From: Geminicoccaceae bacterium | GTDB lineage: Bacteria > Pseudomonadota > Alphaproteobacteria > Geminicoccales > Geminicoccaceae | Direction: 5' to 3' | Assembly: GCA_023512415.1 (NCBI GenBank) | Contig: JAILZQ010000010.1 | Coordinates: 1-36,314, forward strand | Length of the DNA: 36,314 nt | Part shown: one piece after another, positions 7,419 through 15,245 of the stretch | Layout: the number at the start of each line of letters is the position of its first letter | How positions within the stretch are numbered: the stretch's first letter is position 1 | The notes under the pieces: model-generated | The model's database searches: none | Seen by the model: only the letters and a program-made list of their open reading frames with translations | What the model was told of the DNA's origin: nothing | Position numbers and translations under genes: made by a program

Positions 7419-8359
7419 GGCTCGTGCCGCTGCTCGAGCTGCGCGGCCTCTCCGTCCGGCTGCCGGCCGAGCCCGTTCCGGTCCACGCCCTGCGTGGCCT
7501 CGACCTCGAGCTCCTGCCGGGCGAGCGGCTCGCGCTGGTGGGCGAGAGCGGCTCGGGCAAGAGCACGGTCCTCCTCGCGATCGCCGGCCTCTTGCCGGAC
7601 GAGGCGGAGATCACGGGCGGGCGCCGTTTTCCCGCGCTCGGCCGCGAGCCTACGCCCGGCCGCGATCTGGGGCTCGTGCTCCAGGACCCGTTCGCGAGCC
7701 TCGACCCGGTGCTCTCGGTCGGCGAGCAGATCGGCGAGGTCCTGGTGGCGCATCGCGGCGCCCGCTGGGCCGAGGCCCGCCGCGCCGCGGTCGTGCTCCT
7801 CGGGCGGGTCGGGATCGCCGAGCCCGAGGCCAGGGTCGACGATCCGCCGCACCGCTTCTCGGGCGGCCAGCGCCAGCGGATCGCCATCGCCATGGCGATC
7901 GCCGCCGGCCCCCGGCTGCTGTTGGCCGACGAGCCGACCTCGGCGCTCGACACCGTGGTCCAAGCGCAAATCCTCGACCTTTTGGACGGCCTCGTCCGCG
8001 AGCAGGGCACCGCGCTGCTTCTCGTGACCCACGATCTCGCCGTGGCGAGCCGCATCGCCGACCGGATCGCCGTCCTCTATGCCGGAAGGCTGGTCGAGAG
8101 CGGTCCCGCCTTCCGCCTGCTCCGCAGCCCGCGCCACCCCTACACGCGGGCCCTCCTCGCCATCGCCCGTGCCCTCGAGGCCGGTGGCGGCGAGCCGCTC
8201 GCCGCGATCCCGGGAGCACCGCCCGAGCCGGGTGCCGAGCTTCCGGGCTGCAGCTTCGCGCCGCGCTGCCCCCTGGCCTCTGCCCGCTGCGCCGAGGAGC
8301 GGCCCGCCTGGCGCGGCCACCCGCGCGACGGCGTCGCTTGCCATCTGGTGGGCTCGTGA
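7415..8359 (+). CDS. ABC transporter ATP-binding protein, DppD-like
   Basis: First ATPase of the importer, 314 residues from the GTG at 7415 (GTGA overlap). Walker A is GESGSGKST (43-51), the signature is FSGGQRQR, Walker B is LLLADEPTSALD, and the switch His is in VTHDLAVA. The C-terminal part holds the oligopeptide-transporter region with the cysteines GCSFAPRCPLASARC, a pattern found in DppD/OppD proteins. The Q loop reads LVLQDPFASLDPVLSVGEQI. A GTG at 7424 is an alternative start but would break the regular overlap seen at every junction. Confidence 0.9.
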   Translation: MRLVPLLELRGLSVRLPAEPVPVHALRGLDLELLPGERLALVGESGSGKSTVLLAIAGLLPDEAEITGGRRFPALGREPTPGRDLGLVLQDPFASLDPVLSVGEQIGEVLVAHRGARWAEARRAAVVLLGRVGIAEPEARVDDPPHRFSGGQRQRIAIAMAIAAGPRLLLADEPTSALDTVVQAQILDLLDGLVREQGTALLLVTHDLAVASRIADRIAVLYAGRLVESGPAFRLLRSPRHPYTRALLAIARALEAGGGEPLAAIPGAPPEPGAELPGCSFAPRCPLASARCAEERPAWRGHPRDGVACHLVGS

Positions 8360-9186
8360 GCGTCCCGCCCCCGCTCCTCGAGGTCGAGGGCCTCACCAAG
8401 CGCTGGCCCGGCACCACCGCTGCCGCGGTCGCCGACGTCTCGCTCGCCGTCGCCTCGGGCGAGCGGGTGGCGCTCGTGGGTGCCTCGGGCTCCGGCAAGA
8501 CCACCCTCGCCCGGCTGATCCTGCGGCTGATCGAGCCCGATCGCGGGTCGATCCGCTTCGCCGGGCGCGACCTCTTGGCGCTCCGGGGCGAGGCGTTGCG
8601 CCGGGTCCGGGCCGACCTCCAGCTGGTCTTCCAAGATCCGCTCGCGGCCCTCGACCCGCGGCGGCGGGTCGGCGCGCAAGTGGCCGATCCATTGCGCGCG
8701 CACGGCCTCGTCCCGCGCACCGGCCGGTCGGCTGCCGTGACGGCGCTGTTCGAGCGGGTCGGGCTCGACCCGGCCCTCGCCCGGCGCTACCCGCACGAGC
8801 TTTCGGGCGGCCAGCGGCAGCGCGTGGCGATCGCTCGGGCGCTCGCGAGCCGGCCGCGGCTCCTCGTCCTCGACGAGCCCGTTGCCCAGCTCGACGTGTC
8901 GGTGAAGGCGCAGATCCTCGACCTGCTCGAGCGGCTGCGTCGCGAGGAGGGACTCGCCTGGCTCTTGATCACCCACGATCTGGGTGCCGCCCGGGCGGCC
9001 TCCGACCGGATCTTGGTCATGGCCGAGGGACGGATCGTCGAGGAGGGGCCGACCGCCGCGGTCCTCGCGGCACCGCGCGCGCCCGCGACCCGGGCGCTCG
9101 TCGCCGCCGAGCTCCGCCTGCCGCCACCGCCCGAGCGGCCGGATCAGCCCTTGACCGCGCCGAGCGTCAGCCCGCGCACGATGTAG
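8356..9186 (+). CDS. ABC transporter ATP-binding protein, DppF-like
   Basis: Second ATPase of the peptide-type importer, 276 residues. GTG at 8356 overlaps the preceding stop (GTGA); the TTG at 8338 in the ORF track is less likely. Walker A is GASGSGKTT (42-50), signature LSGGQRQR, Walker B LLVLDEPVAQLDVSVKAQ, switch ITHDLGAA. It is somewhat shorter than usual DppF and lacks the cysteine-rich C-terminal region. Its last 43 bp overlap the 3' end of the convergent sugar permease gene, so the tail (PPPPERPDQPLTAPSVSPRTM) is partly antisense to that gene and may be evolutionarily recent. Confidence 0.9.
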   Translation: MSVPPPLLEVEGLTKRWPGTTAAAVADVSLAVASGERVALVGASGSGKTTLARLILRLIEPDRGSIRFAGRDLLALRGEALRRVRADLQLVFQDPLAALDPRRRVGAQVADPLRAHGLVPRTGRSAAVTALFERVGLDPALARRYPHELSGGQRQRVAIARALASRPRLLVLDEPVAQLDVSVKAQILDLLERLRREEGLAWLLITHDLGAARAASDRILVMAEGRIVEEGPTAAVLAAPRAPATRALVAAELRLPPPPERPDQPLTAPSVSPRTM

Positions 9187-10004
9187 CGCTGGGCGAGGAG
9201 CGCGATCAGCACCGGCGGGACGATCGCGGTCATCGCCCGCACCCCCATGAACCAGAACTGCACGCCCCGGGTGTCGACGGCGCCGGCGATGTGGACCGGC
9301 ACGGTGATCGCGTTGCGGCTCGAGAGCGCCACGGCGAACAGGAACTCGTTCCAGGTGAAAGCGAAGACGATGAGCCCGGTGGCGGCCAGCGTGGGGGCAG
9401 CGAGCGGCAGGGCGATCCGCCAGAAGGCGCCCCAGTGCGAGGCGCCGTCGACGAGCGCCGCCTCCTCGAGCTCGAGCGGCAGGTCGAGGAAGGTCTGGCG
9501 GAGGATGACGACCACGAAGGGCAGCACGAAGGTGGCGTTGACCAGGATCAGCGCGAGGTGCGTGTCGAGTAGGCCGAGCGCGCGCATCACGAGGTAGAAG
9601 GGCACGACGGTCGCGACGGGCGGCAGGACGCGCTGGGAGAGGAACCAGATCGTGATGTCGCGGTTCTTCCAGCGGGCGAAGCGGAAGCGGGCGACCGCGT
9701 AGGCCGCGGGCGTGCCGAGCAGGAGGGCGAGTGCGGCGGCGCCGCTCGCCACGATCGTGCTGTTGGCGAGCGAGCGCAGGGTCTCGGGGGTGCCGACCTG
9801 GTCGATCCAGTTGGCGAGAGTGGGCGTGAAGTTGACCCAGGGAATGCCGAACCCCGCGACGGTGAAGGTGTCGAGCGGGTTGCGCAGCGACTGCGAGAAG
9901 GCCCAGTAGATCGGGAAGAGGAAGACGAACGCCACGAGCACGGCGGCCAGGGAAGCCAAGCCGTCGGCGAGGCTCGCACCGCGGCGTGCGGCGGGCTCAG
10001 CCAT
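9144..10004 (-). CDS. Carbohydrate ABC transporter permease, MalG-like
   Basis: Inner-membrane subunit of a sugar-type (CUT1) importer, 286 residues with six membrane segments. The ATG at 10004 gives MAEPAARRG followed by a first helix (LASLAAVLVAFVFLFPIYWAFSQSL); the longer ORF is a shadow of the neighbouring permease. The coupling motif reads EEAALVDGASHWGAFWRIALPLAAP, and FAFTWNEFLFAVALSS is typical of the MalG family. Its start overlaps the stop of the upstream permease gene (ATGGCTGA, 8 bases), so translation is probably coupled. No ATPase gene follows. Confidence 0.9.
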   Translation of the reverse strand: MAEPAARRGASLADGLASLAAVLVAFVFLFPIYWAFSQSLRNPLDTFTVAGFGIPWVNFTPTLANWIDQVGTPETLRSLANSTIVASGAAALALLLGTPAAYAVARFRFARWKNRDITIWFLSQRVLPPVATVVPFYLVMRALGLLDTHLALILVNATFVLPFVVVILRQTFLDLPLELEEAALVDGASHWGAFWRIALPLAAPTLAATGLIVFAFTWNEFLFAVALSSRNAITVPVHIAGAVDTRGVQFWFMGVRAMTAIVPPVLIALLAQRYIVRGLTLGAVKG

Positions 10005-10941
10005 AGCTCTCCCGCATCCTCCGGAAGAAGAGCGTGATGACGACCATGACCACGGCCAGGAGCCCGTAGGCCATGGCCGAGGCGTAGCCGAGATCGAAGA
10101 ACCGCAGCCCCGTGCGGAACGCCAGCATCGAGTAGGGCTGCGTGGCGGTACCCGGCCCACCGCCGGTCATGGCGAAGGGGATGTCGAACAGCTTCAAGGC
10201 TTCGGCGAGGCGGATCAGCAGCACGATCACGAAGGTCGGGGTCAAGAGCGGCACGAGCACCTTGGTGAGCAGGTCCCAGTTCGAGGCCCCGTCGATCCGC
10301 GCCGCCTCGTAGAGATCGTCCGGCACAGCTTGCAGGGCCGCCAAGATCACGAGGAAGCAGAACGGCGTCCACTGCCAGATGTCGACCAACGCCACCGAGA
10401 CGAGTGCCCAGGTCGGGTTGGACAACCAGGGGATCCCGGTCCAGGCCAGAGGCCCGCCGACCTCGTAGAAGATCGTGAAGAAGACGTAGCCCACGGCCAA
10501 CGGGGTGGCGAAGATCGGCAGGATCATGGCCGCCCGCAGCACGCTCCGGCCCATGATCCTGCGGTTGAAGAGTAGCGCCAGGAGGAATCCGAGCCCGATC
10601 TCCGCCGGCACCGCGAGCAGGAGGAAGACGAGCGTGACGCGGACGGCATCCGCGACCTGCGGATCGGCCAGCAGCCTGCGGAAATTGTCGAGCCCGATGA
10701 ACGTCGTCGTCGTGACGGTCTCGCGCAGCACGACGTTGCGCAATTTGGGCTGACCGTCCTCCAACAGCGGGCGGCCCTGATCGTCCAGGACCGGCTGCTG
10801 GACCCGCTTGATCTCGACCTTCTGCTCGACCTTGAAGAAAGCGAGGTAGAGGGAATAGCCGAGCGGGAAGACGGTGAAGGCGAGCACCCACAAGACCGCG
10901 GGTGCCAGGAACAGGAAGCGGATCCGGCCGGTCCAGCGCAT
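9997..10941 (-). CDS. Carbohydrate ABC transporter permease, MalF-like
   Basis: Partner permease of the sugar-type importer, 314 residues. After the first helix (LFLAPAVLWVLAFTVFPLGYSLYLAFF) there is a charged periplasmic stretch of about 45 residues containing VLDDQGRPLLEDGQPK before GLDNFRRLLADP, longer than in compact CUT1 permeases. The coupling loop is YEAARIDGASNWDLLTKVLVPLLTP and the C-terminal GGPGTATQPYSMLAFRTGL is standard. It lies 66 bp behind the binding protein gene, with a strong hairpin in the gap, and overlaps the next permease by 8 bases. Confidence 0.9.
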   Translation of the reverse strand: MRWTGRIRFLFLAPAVLWVLAFTVFPLGYSLYLAFFKVEQKVEIKRVQQPVLDDQGRPLLEDGQPKLRNVVLRETVTTTTFIGLDNFRRLLADPQVADAVRVTLVFLLLAVPAEIGLGFLLALLFNRRIMGRSVLRAAMILPIFATPLAVGYVFFTIFYEVGGPLAWTGIPWLSNPTWALVSVALVDIWQWTPFCFLVILAALQAVPDDLYEAARIDGASNWDLLTKVLVPLLTPTFVIVLLIRLAEALKLFDIPFAMTGGGPGTATQPYSMLAFRTGLRFFDLGYASAMAYGLLAVVMVVITLFFRRMRESYG

Positions 10942-10954
10942 CGATCGCGCCCGA

Positions 10955-10990
10955 CGGTCCCGGCCGGACCTCGCCCCCCGACCGGGACCG
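10955..10990 (-). promoter_or_regulatory. Stem-loop between binding protein and permease genes
   Basis: CGGTCCCGG (10955-10963) and CCGGGACCG (10982-10990) form a perfect 9 bp stem with an 18-base loop. There is no T run. In sugar and peptide importer operons such hairpins often protect the binding-protein message from 3' decay or reduce read-through to the permeases; that role is inferred here. Confidence 0.5.
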
Positions 10991-11007
10991 CCGGGATCAG
11001 CCCGGGA

Positions 11008-12654
11008 TCACTCCTTGTAGCCGATCGCCGCGCGATAGTCCGCGAGCTGCTTGTCGCGGCCGATCCGGTTGGTCACGCCCTGCCAGGCCGCGGCGGTGTC
11101 GTCGAGGGCCTGCTTGGCATTCTTCGCCCCGGACATCGCCGCCGACAGGTTCTTGTCGAGGATGTCCCAATACTCGAAGGTGCCCGGGATCCGCAGATAG
11201 GTGAGTGTGGTCGGCGCGTAGAACAGAGCCTTGTAGGCCTTCGTGTAGGTCTTGGCGTCGTTCGGATCCCAGCCGGCCTTGACGTACTCGTCGAGTCTGG
11301 CCGTACCACCGTCCTCCTCGAGGAACTGGTAGGAAAAGCCGGGGTCGACGCCGTCCCAGCCGTACATCGCCATGAGCTTGGAGACCGGCGGGATCGCCAT
11401 CAGCGACAGGAAGGAGTAAGTCGCCTCGGGGTTGGCCGAGTAGTTGGAGATCACCCCGTGCCAGGAGCCGCCCGTGGTGTTGCCGACCGGGCGCGGCTTG
11501 TCGAGCTTCACCCAGCTCTGCTTGGCGAAGTCCCAATACTCGTTGGAAGAGGGCAGCATCGCCGCGGCGCAATCGCCCGGGATCTTCGAGCGTGCCTTGT
11601 CCTGGCAGAGCGCACCCACGTCACCCCAGGAGAACACGAAGACGGCCTTGCCGCGCAGGAAATAGTCCCACGCCTCACCGAGCGACCAGCCGACCTGCGC
11701 AGCCGGGCCGGTCTTGTGCAGCTCCTGGAGGAACTCGAGCGCCTTGACGTGCCCCGGGCTGTTGATGAGCGGCTTCATGTCGGCCGGGTCGAACCAGTAG
11801 ACATTCTGTGTCCGGGTCACCTTGTCACCCGGGTTGATCACGAACGAAGCCGACAGCGACTGGAAATGGTAATGGCCCTGCTCGCCGACCTTGAGGTGCA
11901 GCACGGTGCCGCTGTCCGGCTCGGCATCGTTCTTGTCCCAGTTCTTACCGTTGAAATATTTCGAGATGTCGAGCAGTTGCTGCCAGGTGGCCGGCGGCGA
12001 CGGGAGGTCGTAGCCGAACTGCGCCTTGAAGGCCGCCCGATGCTCGGGATTCTCGAGCGCCGACTTGCGGTAGTAGAGAACCTGGCCGTCGGCGTCGTTC
12101 AGCACGCCGTAGGACTTGCCCTCCCACTGGTGCAGCGTCTTGAGCGAGGGCGGCATCACGTCGTACGACCATTGCGGGTACTTGCCCGACTTCATCAGGT
12201 CGTCGATCTGGTAGCCGTAACCGGCCGGCACGATGTCGCCGTACCAGAACGCGCCCACCATGAAGGCGTCGTACTGACCGGTGCCGTTCCTCAGATCGAG
12301 CATCATCTTGGTGTAGTGCTCGGCGAACGGCAGCTCGACGATGTTGACCTTGCCGCCCGAGATCTCCTCCCAGATCGGTCGGAAGCTGTAGAGCGGGCCG
12401 GAGATGCCGCCCTTCGGGCCGGCGCCGTTGACCGTGACGCTGATCGTGACGCCTTTGAAGGGCTGCTTGCCGGGGCCGAACGCGCTGCCCAGCATGCTCT
12501 GCGGCACGGTGATCCGGGCGTTGTCGTATTCCGGTCCGAGCTTCAAGGTCGCCGTGCCGTCGGCGTTCCAATCGACGTACTGGCCGGCGCGAGCGGTTCC
12601 CGCGAGCAAGGCCAGTGCCGCGCTGCCGACGAGGAGCATCGTCCTGGTATGCAT
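11008..12654 (-). CDS. Extracellular sugar-binding protein of an ABC importer
   Basis: Periplasmic receptor, 548 residues, of the SBP_bac_1 type; it is larger than the common 400-450 residue members. The ATG at 12654 has an excellent Shine-Dalgarno (GGGAGGT) and begins a Sec signal peptide MHTRTMLLVGSAALALLAGTARA. The mature protein has an N-terminal extension (QYVDWNADGTATLKLG) before the binding fold begins with VTISVTVNG and IWEEISGGKVNIVELPFAEHYTKMMLDL. The later GKAVFVFSWGDVGALCQD and TGGSWHGVISNYSANPEATYSF segments are typical of the fold. It sits between the kinase gene and two permease genes. The ligand is unknown, likely a sugar or polyol. Confidence 0.88.
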   Translation of the reverse strand: MHTRTMLLVGSAALALLAGTARAGQYVDWNADGTATLKLGPEYDNARITVPQSMLGSAFGPGKQPFKGVTISVTVNGAGPKGGISGPLYSFRPIWEEISGGKVNIVELPFAEHYTKMMLDLRNGTGQYDAFMVGAFWYGDIVPAGYGYQIDDLMKSGKYPQWSYDVMPPSLKTLHQWEGKSYGVLNDADGQVLYYRKSALENPEHRAAFKAQFGYDLPSPPATWQQLLDISKYFNGKNWDKNDAEPDSGTVLHLKVGEQGHYHFQSLSASFVINPGDKVTRTQNVYWFDPADMKPLINSPGHVKALEFLQELHKTGPAAQVGWSLGEAWDYFLRGKAVFVFSWGDVGALCQDKARSKIPGDCAAAMLPSSNEYWDFAKQSWVKLDKPRPVGNTTGGSWHGVISNYSANPEATYSFLSLMAIPPVSKLMAMYGWDGVDPGFSYQFLEEDGGTARLDEYVKAGWDPNDAKTYTKAYKALFYAPTTLTYLRIPGTFEYWDILDKNLSAAMSGAKNAKQALDDTAAAWQGVTNRIGRDKQLADYRAAIGYKE

Positions 12655-12678
12655 CCGTACCTCCCTGATGGTCTCGTC

Positions 12679-12704
12679 GCGGCCCGCGGTCGGCGCCGGG
12701 CCGC
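12679..12704 (-). promoter_or_regulatory. Stem-loop between kinase and binding-protein genes
   Basis: GCGGCCCG (12679-12686) and CGGGCCGC (12697-12704) are a perfect 8 bp inverted repeat with a 10-base loop, lying about 25 bases upstream of the binding-protein start codon. With the hairpin at 10955-10990 it brackets the binding-protein gene. It may mark an mRNA processing or stabilising site; no T run follows. Confidence 0.4.
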
Positions 12705-12733
12705 TCGTTCCATCTCTAGGCCGATTTCGCCGC

Positions 12734-14266
12734 TCAGCAACCCCCGCGCGCCGCCGCGAGCCGGCGATGCAGCGCCCGCGTCCCGGCGCAGGCCTCGCCG
12801 TAAGCGGCGAGCAGGGCCCGGGCCGCGGCGGGCGGCCAGCCGGCGAGCGGCGGGACGTGCTCGAAGGCGAGCTCGAGGCCGGCGCGAGCCGCCTCGAGCC
12901 CCGGCCACAGCCCGGCGGCGATCCCGCCCAGCAAGGCCGCGCCCAAGGCCACGGCCTCGGGCATCTCGGCCACCGCGATCGGGCGGCCGAAGAGCGCGGC
13001 CTTGATCTCGAGGAGGAGCCGGTTCTTCGTGCTGCCGCCGATCGCCCGGCAACACTCGGGCAGCGGCCGGCCGAGCAGCTCGCACAGCCGCTCGAGCATG
13101 TGCTGCCAGTCGAGTGCCACACCCTCGAGCACCGCGCGGAACAGGCACGCCGCATCGCACTCCGGGGTGATGCCGAGGAGCGTGCCGTGGCCGTCCGGAT
13201 CGTCGGTCGGCGGCGAGGCGAAGCGCAAATGGGGCAGGAACAGGAGGCCGCGCGCCCCGGGCGGGACGCCGCGCGCCGCTTCGACCAAGGCTTCGCGCGC
13301 GAGCTCCGGGGCGACCAGGCCGTGGCACCAATCGATCGCCGCGGCCGAGGTGGCGAGCCCGGTGAGCACGTAGGGGATCGGCCGATCGACCCGAACCAAG
13401 CCCTGGTTGAAACCGACCGCGGCGAGCCGGCCGTCGAGGACCGGGACCTCGAGCGGCAGCGCCAACCCCTCGGCCGTGCCCATGCTGTCGAGCACCGTGG
13501 TCGGCTCCACGACCCCCGCCGCCAGCATCCCGATCACGTGATCGTGGCCGCCCACCCCGATCGCGCAGGAGGCGGGGAGCCCCGTGGCGGCGGCGATCTC
13601 CACCGCGAGCCCACCGATGCGCGTGCCCGACGGCAGGATCTCGGGCAAGAGCCGCGGCCCGATCCTCGCGCCTTCGAGGAGCTCGACCGACCAGCATCCG
13701 CGGGCGAGGTCGAACAGGCCGGTACGCGAGGCGAGGCTCGAATCGGTCGCTCGCGCGCCGCCCAGCCGGAAGGCGAGCCAGTCGGCGACGTGCAGCCAGC
13801 GGCGCGCGGCGGCGAAGGCCTCGGGCGTGTGACGGGCGTGCCAGGCGAGCTTCAAGACCCCCAGGATCGGATCCGGGGTGACGCCCGCGATTCGCGCCAG
13901 TCGGTCTGCCGACAAGCGGGCCACGACCTCCCGCCGCTCGGCCGACGGGCGCGGGTCGTACCAGGCGAGCATCGGCGCGACGGGGCGGTCGCGGGCATCG
14001 AGCAAGACCCCCGATTCGCCCACACTCGCGACCGCGAGCCCGGCTACCCGGTCCGGCCGGTCGAGCCGCGCGGCGAGCTCGGCCAAGGCCGCGACCGTCG
14101 TCGCGACCAGCTCGTCCGCGTCGAGCTCGGCGAGCCCCGGGGCCGGCTCGTGCCACGGCGTCGGCCGGCCCGCCTCGGCCAGGACTCGGCCGGCCGGGGT
14201 GAAGGCGAGCGCGCGCACCCGGCTCGTCCCGGCATCGACCCCGACGAGCACCGGCTCGGTGGGCAT
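12734..14266 (-). CDS. FGGY-family carbohydrate kinase
   Basis: ATP-dependent sugar or polyol kinase of 510 residues. The nucleotide-binding start GVDAGTSRVRALAF is at residues 9-22, the catalytic-base segment is GVGGHDHVIGMLAAG with Asp242, and the second-domain ATP site reads AIGGSTKNRLLLEIKAA near residue 410. The GGHDH form is not that of xylulokinase or glycerol kinase, so the substrate is left open. The ATG at 14266 lies 13 bp behind the aldolase stop, implying one transcript. Together with the aldolase it suggests phosphorylation then carbon-carbon cleavage of an imported sugar. The Shine-Dalgarno is weak. Confidence 0.88.
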   Translation of the reverse strand: MPTEPVLVGVDAGTSRVRALAFTPAGRVLAEAGRPTPWHEPAPGLAELDADELVATTVAALAELAARLDRPDRVAGLAVASVGESGVLLDARDRPVAPMLAWYDPRPSAERREVVARLSADRLARIAGVTPDPILGVLKLAWHARHTPEAFAAARRWLHVADWLAFRLGGARATDSSLASRTGLFDLARGCWSVELLEGARIGPRLLPEILPSGTRIGGLAVEIAAATGLPASCAIGVGGHDHVIGMLAAGVVEPTTVLDSMGTAEGLALPLEVPVLDGRLAAVGFNQGLVRVDRPIPYVLTGLATSAAAIDWCHGLVAPELAREALVEAARGVPPGARGLLFLPHLRFASPPTDDPDGHGTLLGITPECDAACLFRAVLEGVALDWQHMLERLCELLGRPLPECCRAIGGSTKNRLLLEIKAALFGRPIAVAEMPEAVALGAALLGGIAAGLWPGLEAARAGLELAFEHVPPLAGWPPAAARALLAAYGEACAGTRALHRRLAAARGGC

Positions 14267-14279
14267 CGCAGCCGACCGC

Positions 14280-15056
14280 TCAGCCGGCGAGCGCCGCTTC
14301 CACCTCGGCGCGCGGCGCCCCGCGCAAGGTCGCGCGCAGGGCCCGCACCATTCGCTCGGGCTGGGCGTGCTGCCAGATGTTGCGGCCGAACACGACCCCC
14401 TTGCCACCTTCCGCCACGCTGTCGGCGACCATCGCGAGGACCGCCCGGTCGTCGGGCAGGCGCGGCCCGCCGGCGATCAGAACCGGCGCCGGGCAGCTCC
14501 GGACCACCCGGGCGAAGCCGGCGCGGTCGTGGGGGAAATAGGTCTTGAGGATGTCGGCGCCGTGCTCGAAGGCGATCCGGCAGGCATCCGCCATCAGGCC
14601 CGGATCGTTGGTGTCGGCGATCGCGGGATGCCGACAGGGCAGGGCTTCGACCATCACCGGCAGGCCGCGCGCCAGGGCTTCGCCGCAGACGCGGGCGACG
14701 ATCTCGAGGGTCCGCAGCTCGCAGGCCGCCCCCATGAAGTACATGAGGCACACCCCGTCGACGCCGAGCCGGGCCGCGTCGTCGAGCGTGTGGAGGAGGG
14801 ACCATTCGCTGTTCTCGAGCCAGCGCTCCTTGAGCAGCGAGGGTCCGCCGTCGAGCCGCAGGAAGGTCGGCACACGGCCGATCAGCCGGCCGCGGAAGCG
14901 CTTGACCACCCCGAAGCTGGTCATCACCGCGTCGGCACCGGCCTCGAGCACCCGGTCGAGCACCGCCCCCGGATCCTCGAGGCCGGCCACCGCTCCCATC
15001 GCTCGGGCGTGGTCCATCGCCACGACCAGCCTCGGCCGATCGAGATCGAGCCGCAT
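14280..15056 (-). CDS. LsrF/FbaB-type class I aldolase (DeoC-like fold)
   Basis: A 258-residue Schiff-base aldolase or thiolase-like enzyme. The start LVVAMDHARAMG, the lysine segment GADILKTYFPHD with Lys171 as expected Schiff-base residue, the phosphate-binding PVLIAGGPRL and GGKGVVFGRNIWQH loops are the family pattern shared by archaeal-type fructose-bisphosphate aldolase, LsrF and related enzymes. It is the first gene of a minus-strand operon followed by an FGGY kinase and a sugar importer, so its substrate is probably the phosphorylated product of that kinase. The exact reaction is not readable. The start at 15056 has a GGGGAGGCGGGG stretch upstream that can serve as ribosome-binding site. 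Confidence 0.85.
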   Translation of the reverse strand: MRLDLDRPRLVVAMDHARAMGAVAGLEDPGAVLDRVLEAGADAVMTSFGVVKRFRGRLIGRVPTFLRLDGGPSLLKERWLENSEWSLLHTLDDAARLGVDGVCLMYFMGAACELRTLEIVARVCGEALARGLPVMVEALPCRHPAIADTNDPGLMADACRIAFEHGADILKTYFPHDRAGFARVVRSCPAPVLIAGGPRLPDDRAVLAMVADSVAEGGKGVVFGRNIWQHAQPERMVRALRATLRGAPRAEVEAALAG

Positions 15057-15093
15057 CTTCCCCGCCTCCCCTTCGCCGGGCGACGCCCCGTGG

Positions 15094-15121
15094 ACAGTAT
15101 CGGCGCCCGCCGGGCGAGCAA
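15094..15121 (-). promoter_or_regulatory. Possible promoter and palindrome of the aldolase operon
   Basis: On the minus strand TTGCTC (15116-15121) and TACTGT (15094-15099) are 16 bp apart, about 40 bp upstream of the aldolase start. A near-perfect palindrome CGCCCG-C-CGGGCG (15104-15116) fills the spacer and could bind a regulator. Both boxes match consensus in only three of six positions. Confidence 0.3.
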
Positions 15122-15245
15122 GCGGGTCGCCGATCGCCTCCGCCGGCGGCCGGGGCGGCCTTCGTTACGGCGGCCCGGCCGGGGCGGGTTGCCGGGCCCG
15201 CGCGAGCGCGCAATGTTCGCGTCGCAGCGAACGGGAACGGGGCCG

